A stretch of DNA of 11,807 bases, from assembly GCA_015521535.1 (NCBI GenBank), contig WAOA01000005.1, forward strand, positions 1 to 11,807. The letters run 5' to 3'. Within the stretch, counting starts at the first letter, position 1. Each line of letters opens with the position of its first letter. The stretch is from Candidatus Aenigmatarchaeota archaeon (lineage in GTDB: Archaea; Aenigmatarchaeota; Aenigmatarchaeia; Aenigmatarchaeales; SZUA-1535). The notes beneath the pieces were generated by a model. It saw nothing but the letters and a program-made list of their open reading frames with translations. It was not told the DNA's origin and ran no database searches. A program made the position numbers and the translations under genes. Shown in pieces: positions 1 to 6,723 of this stretch.

Positions 1-178
1 AGCCTTGTAAGCATTGCGATTGAGAAGTGGATTTTAAACTTGTTTGGGTTTGTTTTTGTATGAGAGAAGCGGTGAAGGAGCCCGCTATGTAGGAAACGGA
101 TATGGTTAAAGCGATTATTATTACTGCAGAGAGTAAGGGAGAAAGGGATTTGGTATTTTGCAAGCATAATTTCTTCAT
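1..178 (-). CDS. Type IV pilin-like protein, N-terminal part (cut by window edge)
   Basis: Reading the minus strand from the ATG at 178 gives 59 codons without a stop before the window ends, so the 3' part of the gene is missing. The peptide has a short basic start (MKK), then TKSLSPLLSAVIIIALTISV and a continuing hydrophobic stretch to about residue 35, then a polar Gln/Thr/Ser-rich segment with a Cys near residue 55. A K-x-x-SPL signature directly before an uninterrupted hydrophobic helix is the class III signal peptide of archaeal pilins and archaellins. Such proteins are cut by a prepilin peptidase just before the hydrophobic core and assemble through it. An in-frame stop lies two codons upstream, so the start is well fixed. 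No ribosome binding site is visible; a TATA-like element lies at 216-225. The class is fairly sure; whether it is an adhesion pilin, a pseudopilin or an archaellin cannot be decided from this fragment. Confidence 0.72.
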   Translation of the reverse strand, partial: MKKLCLQNTKSLSPLLSAVIIIALTISVSYIAGSFTASLIQKQTQTSLKSTSQSQCLQG

Positions 179-208
179 AATTTAATTATTTATGTTTAAA
201 AGAATTTT

Positions 209-232
209 AAATAGTTTTATATAAAGCTTTTG
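209..232 (-). promoter_or_regulatory. BRE/TATA promoter for the pilin-like gene
   Basis: On the minus strand an A-rich BRE-like stretch (CAAAAGC) runs straight into TTTATATAAA (216-225), much like the element before the 11545 gene (CGAAAG then TTTATATAAA). Its centre is about 42 bases before the ATG at 178, which predicts a leader of about 15 bases. A weaker AT-rich alternative at 203-210 would fit a leaderless transcript. The core is a perfect palindrome and could also fire rightwards, but no convincing gene lies there. Confidence 0.45.
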
Positions 233-302
233 AGTCCTCTTCCGAGGAAGAAAAATGAATACCTTACTGATAATACACTTTGTTATGCCTTATCTGGATA
301 TT

Positions 303-346
303 CACAAGATTTTAAAAATTAAAAAAAATTAAAAATCACAACAAAA
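303..346 (-). terminator. T-rich termination region after the Yip1-family gene
   Basis: Directly downstream of the Yip1 stop codon the minus strand carries several T tracts, including runs of five and eight T. This is the usual form of archaeal intrinsic termination, which needs T runs and no hairpin. Confidence 0.5.
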
Positions 347-946
347 CTATCCCATAGGCATCGGCATTGTGGTAGATGTTGTTGCCGAAGTAAATGACAT
401 TACTGAAAAAAACGAAAGAAAAATCCCTATATACATTCCTATTATTATAGATGCTGTAACAACAGAAGTTCCTATTAATGCTGTTATCATGTCTACGCGG
501 AAAAATTCTTTAAGCGCTCTGTAAAATGTTGCATATCCGATTGCTATCGTTATAATCAGAACAGGTATTCCTATTATAACGCCGCCTGGAACAAGTGCCG
601 TAAGCACTGAAATTACTGCACCGAAAGAAGGCGCGACCATACTGTAAACAATTGCTGTAAGTCCTTCGAAATACTTTCCCTTTCCGCCTAAGATATTCAT
701 CACTATTTTAGCCAGAAAGCCTACTATGAAGAGTCCGAGAACTCCTAAAACGAAACAAATTGCTGCTAAAACAACTGAAGCACCTGAAAATACGGAATAA
801 ACTCTGTATGTTGCTATGTATGTTGAAACCGCAAAGATTGCAGAAACCAATAGTTGGTAAACAAATGTTTTGTTAATGTTCTTTTCTCTTTTTGCTGTTC
901 TGATGACTTTTTCTGGGTTTTTGAAAAAATCCATAATCTCGTACAT
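347..946 (-). CDS. Yip1-family integral membrane protein
   Basis: A 199-residue protein with a short cytosolic N terminus (MDFFKNPEKVI, then a basic segment RTAKREKN) and about five membrane helices: near 27-47, 54-84, 100-120, 121-144 and 152-183. The Yip1-type core is visible in the Gly-rich loop GGKGKYFEGLTAIVYS followed by a Pro and Gly in the next helix (MVAPSFGAV). The starting FxxPxxVI motif is also typical of archaeal and bacterial Yip1 proteins. In eukaryotes Yip1 proteins act in vesicle trafficking; in prokaryotes the role is unknown. The tail is Ser/Thr/Met-rich and low in complexity. A TATA element 28 bases upstream supports a leaderless start at the first ATG; a second ATG four codons in is possible. 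Neighbours give no functional hint. Family fairly sure, function unknown. Confidence 0.7.
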   Translation of the reverse strand: MYEIMDFFKNPEKVIRTAKREKNINKTFVYQLLVSAIFAVSTYIATYRVYSVFSGASVVLAAICFVLGVLGLFIVGFLAKIVMNILGGKGKYFEGLTAIVYSMVAPSFGAVISVLTALVPGGVIIGIPVLIITIAIGYATFYRALKEFFRVDMITALIGTSVVTASIIIGMYIGIFLSFFSVMSFTSATTSTTMPMPMG

Positions 947-967
947 ATTAAGATTACTTGATGTTGT

Positions 968-988
968 AATATAAAAAGGTTTTCGAGA
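968..988 (-). promoter_or_regulatory. BRE/TATA promoter of the Yip1-family gene
   Basis: On the minus strand the order is CGAAAACC (BRE-like) then TTTTTATATT, centred about 28 bases before the ATG at 946. This is the spacing expected for a leaderless archaeal transcript. It lies in the 46-base gap after the zinc-ribbon/Hsp20 gene. Confidence 0.6.
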
Positions 989-992
989 ATTA

Positions 993-1484
993 TTATCCTT
1001 TTACCGCGATAGTCAATTCCTCGTTATCGAAAGACATCTGAGAAATATTTCTCGGTTTTACCGGAATTATTTTGAAATACGTCTTATCTTTAGATCTCGC
1101 CCTTATTTCTATACTTTCTTCTAAGCGCTTTATTTCAATATTATTTTCGCTTTTAACGCCGGGAAGTTTTATCCTTATTATTCTATACCCATCTTTATCT
1201 ATGATTTCTGTCTTCGGCTCTTCAACTTTTCCTTCCGGTGTTCTCTCTAAAGGTTTTTCACCAGGGCGAATTTCAAATTTATTTTTTCTTTTTGGATAGA
1301 TTTTTATCTTCGGTATCGCGAATCCGAACATTTTTTCCAGTTTTTCAAATTCCTTCTCTATAATTCTATCTAGTTCGTCGAAGAATTCGTCTATATTCTT
1401 TAAAGGATTACCGCAATACGGACAGTAGTTAAATTCTTCCTTAATCGGTTTCCTGCAAAAACCGCATTTTTTTCTGGATATCAT
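993..1484 (-). CDS. Zinc-ribbon protein fused to an Hsp20/alpha-crystallin domain
   Basis: A 163-residue protein. Residues 7-24 form a zinc ribbon with C7-x2-C10 and C21-x2-C24 (CPYCGNP). A charged helical segment follows (about 31-53). Residues 88-163 look like an alpha-crystallin (small heat shock protein) domain: the strand pattern PKTEIIDKDGYRIIRIKLPG with LPGV at 107-110, then EIKRLEESIEIRAR, and a closing strand ELTIAV at the very C terminus. The usual C-terminal I-x-I tail that docks sHSP oligomers is absent, so assembly may differ or may use the N-terminal part. By family the domain would hold unfolded client proteins or act as a binding adaptor; the zinc ribbon could add a protein or nucleic acid contact (inference). 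It lies 35 bases downstream of taw2 with its own TATA-like element. Zinc ribbon sure; Hsp20 assignment probable. Confidence 0.68.
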   Translation of the reverse strand: MISRKKCGFCRKPIKEEFNYCPYCGNPLKNIDEFFDELDRIIEKEFEKLEKMFGFAIPKIKIYPKRKNKFEIRPGEKPLERTPEGKVEEPKTEIIDKDGYRIIRIKLPGVKSENNIEIKRLEESIEIRARSKDKTYFKIIPVKPRNISQMSFDNEELTIAVKG

Positions 1485-1503
1485 AATTATTATTTTATAA
1501 CTT

Positions 1504-1529
1504 AACCAAATAAATAGATTTATACGATT
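1504..1529 (-). promoter_or_regulatory. Probable promoter of the zinc-ribbon/Hsp20 gene
   Basis: Two TATA-like stretches occur on the minus strand: TATTTATTTGG, about 26 bases before the ATG at 1484, and CGTATAAATC, which overlaps the taw2 stop codon about 39 bases before it. The first fits a leaderless start. No ribosome binding site is visible before the ATG. Confidence 0.4.
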
Positions 1530-2353
1530 TCAATATCAGCAACCCAGTGGTATACTCGCGGTGCGTATGACTTTATTTTTTTTAAATACTTAATATCTGC
1601 CTTAAACCCTTTTTTCTCAACTTTTTTTCTCATCGTCTTCATCTCTTCTTCAATCTCTTCCTTTTTCGCGAGAAAATGATAATGAATTACTGTTCCGCTC
1701 TTCACCAGATTTAAAGCACTTTCTAAATATCTATAGGTTTCGAAAATGTAACCCATTAATATACGATCGCCTTTGATTTTCTCTCCTAAAATTTTACAAA
1801 TCTCTCTGCAATCGCCTTCAAGAATTTCAACTTTTTCTTCAACCTTGTTAATCTTTACATTTTCTTTAAGGTAAAAAACAGCGTCTGGATTTATGTCTAT
1901 TGCATAGATTTTTCTAACCTTAGTGTGCTTTGCGATTGGGATTGTAAAATAACCTATACCGGCGAACATATCGATAACTATTTCTCCCGGTTTCACTTGC
2001 TTTACTACGCGCATTTTTTCGAATTTATTGCCCTTGGAAAACATGACTTTGGCAACATCTAATTTGTAAAAACATCCGTGCTCTTTATACACGGTTTCGG
2101 TTCCGTTTCCGCATAACACTTCTATACACGGGTTTCTTCTCTCGCCGCGAATCTCCTTAAGTAAGCAAACAGTTTTCACAGGAAGGATTTTCAGAATCGC
2201 TTCGCCGATTTCCTTTTTGTATTTCTCGAGTTCTCCGTGAAGTTTAATAATCGCTATTTTTCCTACGATAAAGTACGACTTTGGTAGTTTTTGCATTGCG
2301 CTTTCCGGAATTTTACCTTTGAGCGCTTCGCAAAGAGAAGAGTAAAAGGACAT
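1520..2353 (-). CDS. taw2: tRNA-Phe wyosine 3-amino-3-carboxypropyltransferase (Taw2/TYW2 type)
   Basis: A 277-residue class I SAM-binding protein of the Met10+/Trm5 superfamily. The N-terminal part (1-115) has the family signature GERRNPCIEVLCGNGTET followed by KVMFSKGNKFE at about 102-112. The Rossmann core follows: DMFAGIGYFTIPIA (128-141) and AIDINPDAV (151-159). The motif that separates the subfamilies is DRILMGYI (196-203): Trm5 methyltransferases have NLP or NPP here, whereas archaeal Taw2 has MGY, followed by VIHYHF and the C-terminal YAPRVYHWVADI. Taw2 transfers the 3-amino-3-carboxypropyl group of SAM to C7 of the tricyclic wyosine precursor at G37 of tRNA-Phe, which stabilises the reading frame. 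Its length is typical of archaeal Taw2. No other wyosine gene is in the window. It diverges from the lipoprotein operon, sharing the promoter region at 2370-2390. Confidence 0.88.
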   Translation of the reverse strand: MSFYSSLCEALKGKIPESAMQKLPKSYFIVGKIAIIKLHGELEKYKKEIGEAILKILPVKTVCLLKEIRGERRNPCIEVLCGNGTETVYKEHGCFYKLDVAKVMFSKGNKFEKMRVVKQVKPGEIVIDMFAGIGYFTIPIAKHTKVRKIYAIDINPDAVFYLKENVKINKVEEKVEILEGDCREICKILGEKIKGDRILMGYIFETYRYLESALNLVKSGTVIHYHFLAKKEEIEEEMKTMRKKVEKKGFKADIKYLKKIKSYAPRVYHWVADIEIV

Positions 2354-2367
2354 GTTAATTTTTGAGA

Positions 2368-2398
2368 ACGGGAAAAAATATATACTTTCTTCGCGAGA
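2368..2398. promoter_or_regulatory. Bidirectional BRE/TATA promoter, taw2 / lipoprotein operon
   Basis: The 53-base gap between the taw2 ATG (A at 2353) and the lipoprotein ATG (A at 2407) contains one symmetric TATATA (2379-2384). Its centre is about 28 bases from the taw2 start and 25-26 from the lipoprotein start. Purine-rich BRE-like flanks lie on both sides (GGGAAAAA on plus; GCGAAGAAAG on minus). Both genes would then be leaderless and share one TBP site, firing either way. A TCGCGA palindrome lies at 2391-2396. Confidence 0.65.
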
Positions 2399-2406
2399 AT
2401 AATTAC

Positions 2407-3285
2407 ATGCGAAGTATTATACAAATTGCTTTCGTAATCGGCGTACTTCTTTTAAGCGGGTGCATAGGTAATTTTAACCTTCCGTTCGCGCAGGCGAATT
2501 TTATAACAAAACAGGAAGTTTTGACCGATGACATAGGCTATGCGATTCAGGTGTATCCGACAGAGGTAATGCCCGGCGAGGATTTAAGAATCAGGGTGAA
2601 AATTCTGCCGAAAAAGGATATAACCAACGTGAAAGTAAAAATACTCGACACTTGTGATTTTACTTGCAAAGACGGTGAATGTGAAAAGGAAATCTCAAGA
2701 ATTTCTGCAAATTCGCAGCGAATGGTGAGATTTACGCTCGCAGCACCAGAAAGCGTGGTGATGGAAAAAGATTGTGAAATAAGGTTTGCGATAAACTACA
2801 CCGCGAACGCAACAATTATAAGAGACTTGGTCGTGCTTTCGAAAACAGAGTATGCTGAGAGAGCGAAAAAGGGAACGCTGAACGAAATCAAAATAAACGA
2901 AATAAAAGTACCGTCTTCTCTTGATCTTGATTTGAAATTTTCGCAAAGCGAAGCACTCCGTAGCGGCGAGAAAGTTTACATGACTATAAATTACAGAAAC
3001 AAAGGAAGCGGAGTGATAGACACGCTGGAAAAGGGAAGCGTGGTTATAGAGTTTCCTGGAAATGTTAAGGATGAAAATTGCGATGATTATGTGAAAAAGA
3101 GCGATAATGATAATCTATATGAATTAGACAAAAACATAAAATTCTACGGAAAAGAAAGCGAAAAAAGCGTATGTGAATTTACAGTGAATGCCAAAAAACC
3201 TGTTGATATACAAAAAATGCGCATTACAGCAAAATATAAATATGAAACCGAGGATTATATTATTGTGAAACTATTAAAAGGGTGA
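2407..3285 (+). CDS. Surface lipoprotein, first of three paralogues
   Basis: A 292-residue exported protein. The ATG at 2407 is preferred over an in-frame TTG at 2362 because it gives a compact signal peptide (MRSIIQIAFVIGVLLLSGC, lipidated Cys at 19) and lies about 25 bases from the TATA. The mature part has two beta-rich modules: an N-terminal one (about 40-150) with clustered Cys (CDFTCKDGEC), and a C-terminal one with a V/ITINYRNKGSGVI strand followed by CEFTV and a final YKYETEDYIIVKLL. The same pattern recurs in the next two genes. Strands bearing N-x-G-x-G resemble CARDB-type immunoglobulin-like folds of cell-surface proteins (inference). N-glycosylation sequons occur (NYT, NAT). The next gene starts 7 bases after the stop codon, with a GGTGA ribosome binding site overlapping the stop. 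Function unknown. Confidence 0.75.
   Translation: MRSIIQIAFVIGVLLLSGCIGNFNLPFAQANFITKQEVLTDDIGYAIQVYPTEVMPGEDLRIRVKILPKKDITNVKVKILDTCDFTCKDGECEKEISRISANSQRMVRFTLAAPESVVMEKDCEIRFAINYTANATIIRDLVVLSKTEYAERAKKGTLNEIKINEIKVPSSLDLDLKFSQSEALRSGEKVYMTINYRNKGSGVIDTLEKGSVVIEFPGNVKDENCDDYVKKSDNDNLYELDKNIKFYGKESEKSVCEFTVNAKKPVDIQKMRITAKYKYETEDYIIVKLLKG
3281..3285 (+). promoter_or_regulatory. Ribosome binding site overlapping a stop codon
   Basis: GGTGA matches the archaeal Shine-Dalgarno core. It contains the TGA stop of the first lipoprotein gene and sits 7 bases before the next ATG, which suggests translational coupling. It contrasts with the leaderless first gene of the operon. Confidence 0.6.
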
Positions 3286-3292
3286 AGTATAA

Positions 3293-4243
3293 ATGATAAA
3301 AATCAATGCGAATCACATTCCTATATTTTTCATAATATCTTTACTTTTTCTAAGCGGTTGTATTCAAACTACGCAAAAAACTACTGTAACTGGAAAGGGT
3401 ATCGTTATAACAGATTTTTCATCTTCAAGGGATGCCGTTGAAGGAAAAGACAAAACGGTAAGAATTTATATGGAAGTTGAAAATCAGGGTAGTTACGCCA
3501 CGGATAGCGTTCTTATGTGCTTGTTAGGCTCTTTCGGAAAAACTTCCGAAAGCATGTGGAAGCGCTCGGAAGACACGCCGCAATGCCAGAAAAGTGGAAG
3601 AAAGCTGGAAGCATACGATCCTGTGAATAATTTACCGGGCGGAACCGCGAGGAGCGCTTGGACGCTGTATTCGCCGTGGCTACCGTATCCGCAGCAAACC
3701 ACCGAAGAATTTACGGGCAGGGTTTACTATCAGTACAAAACGAGAACAACTGTAAAGGTAACGGTTTTCACCGAAGGTGAAATCGAGGCGGCCAAGCAAA
3801 GGGGAGAGCCGCTTAGTTCAATCTCGGAACAGGTTAAATCGATTTCACCCGTAGATATATCTTTAAGCACACAATCCCTTATAAGGGCCGAAGACGGATA
3901 CTTTACTTTGAAAATAACAGTTTCCAATACAGGAGGCGGTATAGTATTCGATAATTCAAAAGTAGATTTCGCTTCCGATACACCGCCTTCGTTAGATACG
4001 GATTCGCTAAATATAGCGAAACTTAATATAAACTATCCGACATCTGCTCTTAAGATTGAAGCATGTGAAAGCGAGATAGAACTTAAAAAAGGTGAAACCA
4101 GAACCGTTTCCTGCGATTTCACGATTCTCGAAGATATCAAAACAAAGAAAACGTATCCCATAACCGTAGAAGCGGAATACGGATATTATGTAGAGAGTAC
4201 CCTTACCATTACTGCTCGCGGAAAGAGGGAAGAAACTCCGTGA
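3293..4243 (+). CDS. Surface lipoprotein, second of three paralogues
   Basis: A 316-residue exported protein. The signal peptide ends in FLSGC (Cys 23). The mature part opens with a Thr/Lys-rich linker, then a first beta module (about 35-165: IVITDFSSSRDAVEG, MEVENQGSYATDSV, a loop with Pro and Trp, then TGRVYYQYKTRTTVKVTVFTE). A short charged link follows (EIEAAKQRGEPL), then a second module (about 185-310: LKITVSNTGGGIVFD, INYPTS, CDFTI, YPITVEAEYGYYVESTLTI). The order and motifs align well with the third gene and more weakly with the first, so they are tandem paralogues. The repeated N-x-G-x-G strand suggests CARDB/Ig-like folds (inference). It would be anchored to the outer face of the membrane by lipidated Cys. 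The next gene follows after 6 bases. Function unknown; no enzyme motif seen. Confidence 0.75.
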   Translation: MIKINANHIPIFFIISLLFLSGCIQTTQKTTVTGKGIVITDFSSSRDAVEGKDKTVRIYMEVENQGSYATDSVLMCLLGSFGKTSESMWKRSEDTPQCQKSGRKLEAYDPVNNLPGGTARSAWTLYSPWLPYPQQTTEEFTGRVYYQYKTRTTVKVTVFTEGEIEAAKQRGEPLSSISEQVKSISPVDISLSTQSLIRAEDGYFTLKITVSNTGGGIVFDNSKVDFASDTPPSLDTDSLNIAKLNINYPTSALKIEACESEIELKKGETRTVSCDFTILEDIKTKKTYPITVEAEYGYYVESTLTITARGKREETP

Positions 4244-4249
4244 GAAACC

Positions 4250-6712
4250 ATGAAAAAAATTCATTTATTACTACCCGCTTTGATTTTGATTTTTTCTGGA
4301 TGTATTTCAGGGGAAAATATTTTAAAATCCGGGACCGAGGGACCAGGGATAGCGCAGGGTTCTGTTTCGCTTTCCATAGAGGCTGTTCCTGAAGAAGTTT
4401 ATTCCGGCGAAACCTTAAGCGCTTACTTATCTCTAAAAGGACCTGAGGACAAAAGATTCTCGGATATTTTCGCTTGTATATACGGAAATTTTTATCCTCT
4501 TGAAGATGAATGCAAGCCCGTAGGAGTTCTTTTCGGGGGAAGGGAAATATCGTTTAAAATAATGGCACCTTCTTTGCCGGAGAAAGTAGAAAAGAGCGAA
4601 GACATCTATGCAAGGGTTTTTTTCAAGGATAGCGCGGAAATCACGGCGTATTTTCCGAGTATAGATGAAAACGAAAGAAGTATAAGGCTCAGAGAAGGTA
4701 AACCCATGCCTAAATTTTCCTTAGTGCATCCGACATTGCCTATAAAAATAACCATCGAAAATACAGATTTCCCGATAATCGTTTACGACGGCGAAGGGAA
4801 TTTCGAGTTCACGATACATGTTAAAAACGTGGGCAACGGCGCTGTTTTCAATCCTTCTTCATTCCCTTCAGAGGCGAAAATGCCGGATTTAGAAGAAAAG
4901 GATATGGGTATCGCATATCTGAAACTGAAATATCCGCAGGGCGTGGAAATAACATGCGACAATGATAGATACGAGAAGGAAGGCAGGTACAGGGGTTATT
5001 ACAAAATCGAATTTTTCGAAAATGAAGACTCTCTTTACTGTGCAGGGAGAATCAGGGATTCTTCTTATTCCATACAAAAAATATACCCCGTGATAATTGA
5101 AATAGACTACGCTTACTATATCGATACAAGTACTTCCGTTAAAGTGAAGGGAAGAAAGGGAAAAATTGAGATACCGAAAAAGCCTGTAGGTGTTCCTTCG
5201 GAAAAAGGATATTTAGAGGTTTCTCCACAGCAAAAAATTTTGCTTTTTAGCGCTACCATATCTCAGTTAAAGGATATAGAAAAAAACTGCGAATTCGAAT
5301 CAATAAGTCAGATATCGCCTACCGATAAGTGTATTGAAGAAGTCTCTCCCGATGAATTTGACATTTCTGTTTCAATGGGAGATCTGGCAAAGGAAAGCGG
5401 GTATACAATTCAATTCACAAAGAGCCCAGAGATTGTGTCTAAGGATGGTGTAATTGTGGTAGATTCTGAGTTAGATAACTCTAAACAAATTGTTTTGAAA
5501 CTTCTAAATCCGATTTTCGAGCAGGGTAAGGAAACGAGTTTCGATATTACTTTCGAATTCGATGTGAGAAAAAAGATCACCGAAGAACAAAATGAAATAG
5601 AGAACGAGATAAATAAGTTCGTTAACTGTCTAAATTTCGAAAGCGGAAAAATAGAAATTAACTCAGGAAAACAAGATTGTAGCCTACCTTGGGCTGAGAT
5701 CGCAAAGGAAGGAAATTGCGAAAGTAAAGAGATATGTAAATGTTCGGCAGAAAAATGCGAATATCTTTCATCGCCAACATGTAAGGATTGCCTTGAACGA
5801 GCAATAGTTCAGACGTACTTCCCGAGAAAGATTTTTGAAAAAGTTTCGCAGAATTTTGGTGAAAAAGAGAGTGAAATAGAATCGTGTATAAGAGATACGA
5901 ATCCATTGGCGGCATGCTCATTTGCAGATGATAAATTAAAATGCATCCTTCCGAAGGTAAAAGATTGTATAGAAATCGTGAGCGAGAACGTTAAAAGTTC
6001 CTTTACGGTAAAGGTAAAAGAAAAAGATTATTCACAGGAATTTATCATAAGGTCGCTTTCTTCTGAACAAAGAGATTGTGTTGAAAAGGAAGTAAGATAC
6101 GGTACGTGTAAAGATAAAGAATCGCTCGGAGTTTGTATTTTTGAAAACTGTTTGAAAGGAGATAAATATTTTGAAAATAATGAAGATGACAAAAATACCT
6201 TTATAAAGAAAATCGAAGAAGCGATCTCCTCTTGCGGTGATGATAACTGTAAAATAGAGAAAATAACCGAAGTACTAAGTTCGAATCAAACAACGATAAT
6301 GGAAGGTGAAAAAATAGACTCTATGGACCTAGAGTCAACCTGTAATTTCACTATAGAAGAAATTGAAAATCTCAACAATCTTTGCACCCCTGAACTTAAG
6401 ATTTTTTGCAAGGACGGAATCCTCGATCTGGTAAACAAGGAAGACGGATACTATAAACTTGACGAGTATTATATAAATAACAGAGAGTTTACAGTTGTTA
6501 CTCCTAATTCGAAAAAAGAAATAGGATATAAAATAATGGGTGAAGAGTTTTCAATATTCTGCGAAGACAAAGCGGTTTATGCTTATATAGAGCCTGTAGA
6601 TATAAACTGCAAGCCCGATGATTTAGGAACATGCGGAAAATGTACAAATTACGAATACAAGTTCAGAATCAGTTTAGACGGGCTGGCATGCGATAAAGAG
6701 AAACCTAAATAA
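4250..6712 (+). CDS. Large Cys-rich surface lipoprotein, third of three paralogues
   Basis: An 820-residue exported protein with the short signal peptide MKKIHLLLPALILIFSGC (Cys 18). Residues 35-305 repeat the two-module architecture of the gene before it: RVFFKDSAEITAYF, REGKPMP, FEFTIHVKNVGNGAVF, LKYPQGVEITC, then YPVIIEIDYAYYIDTSTSVKVKG. Residues 306-450 form a further beta-rich segment. Residues 455-820 are an extra region with about 26 Cys, including CKCSAEKC near 495 and two copies of C-x9-C-x8-C (starting at 546 and 610). Many disulfides or a metal-binding fold are possible. The C-terminal 150 residues are acidic and end in GTCGKCTNYEYKF. Acidic helical stretches rich in E/K occur throughout. 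No catalytic motif is recognised. It is the last gene of the lipoprotein operon and ends 11 bases from the convergent neighbour. A surface binding or adhesion role is inference. Confidence 0.75.
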   Translation: MKKIHLLLPALILIFSGCISGENILKSGTEGPGIAQGSVSLSIEAVPEEVYSGETLSAYLSLKGPEDKRFSDIFACIYGNFYPLEDECKPVGVLFGGREISFKIMAPSLPEKVEKSEDIYARVFFKDSAEITAYFPSIDENERSIRLREGKPMPKFSLVHPTLPIKITIENTDFPIIVYDGEGNFEFTIHVKNVGNGAVFNPSSFPSEAKMPDLEEKDMGIAYLKLKYPQGVEITCDNDRYEKEGRYRGYYKIEFFENEDSLYCAGRIRDSSYSIQKIYPVIIEIDYAYYIDTSTSVKVKGRKGKIEIPKKPVGVPSEKGYLEVSPQQKILLFSATISQLKDIEKNCEFESISQISPTDKCIEEVSPDEFDISVSMGDLAKESGYTIQFTKSPEIVSKDGVIVVDSELDNSKQIVLKLLNPIFEQGKETSFDITFEFDVRKKITEEQNEIENEINKFVNCLNFESGKIEINSGKQDCSLPWAEIAKEGNCESKEICKCSAEKCEYLSSPTCKDCLERAIVQTYFPRKIFEKVSQNFGEKESEIESCIRDTNPLAACSFADDKLKCILPKVKDCIEIVSENVKSSFTVKVKEKDYSQEFIIRSLSSEQRDCVEKEVRYGTCKDKESLGVCIFENCLKGDKYFENNEDDKNTFIKKIEEAISSCGDDNCKIEKITEVLSSNQTTIMEGEKIDSMDLESTCNFTIEEIENLNNLCTPELKIFCKDGILDLVNKEDGYYKLDEYYINNREFTVVTPNSKKEIGYKIMGEEFSIFCEDKAVYAYIEPVDINCKPDDLGTCGKCTNYEYKFRISLDGLACDKEKPK

Positions 6713-6723
6713 ACTAAAATCCA

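Larger units (their letters stand above)
179..346. other. Intergenic region between pilin-like and Yip1 genes
   Basis: No supported gene. It contains the pilin promoter, a short self-complementary stretch at about 237-250 (CTTCC/GGAAG, with CCTC/GAGG as an alternative pairing), and the T-rich tail of the Yip1 gene. A 25-codon plus-strand reading frame from the ATG at 254 exists but has no support beyond its length. Confidence 0.6.

Noticed and set aside
1..63. Plus-strand frame ending at 61-63 that could be the tail of a hydrophobic protein
   Set aside because: It overlaps the minus-strand pilin-like gene, whose signal peptide is a specific and much stronger signal; 20 open codons on the other strand are expected by chance.
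254..331. 25-codon plus-strand frame with a TATA-like palindrome upstream
   Set aside because: Spacing to the palindrome is off (about 33 bases), the end is an A-rich tract that is the complement of the Yip1 terminator, and the palindrome is better explained as the promoter of the minus-strand pilin-like gene.
1520..2353. Trm5 tRNA (guanine37-N1)-methyltransferase
   Set aside because: The NLP/NPP motif of Trm5 is replaced by MGY, with VIHYHF and YAPRVYHWV following, as in Taw2.
2362..2406. Upstream TTG start for the first lipoprotein
   Set aside because: It would put a charged 15-residue segment before the signal peptide and place the start upstream of the TATA that fits the ATG at 2407.
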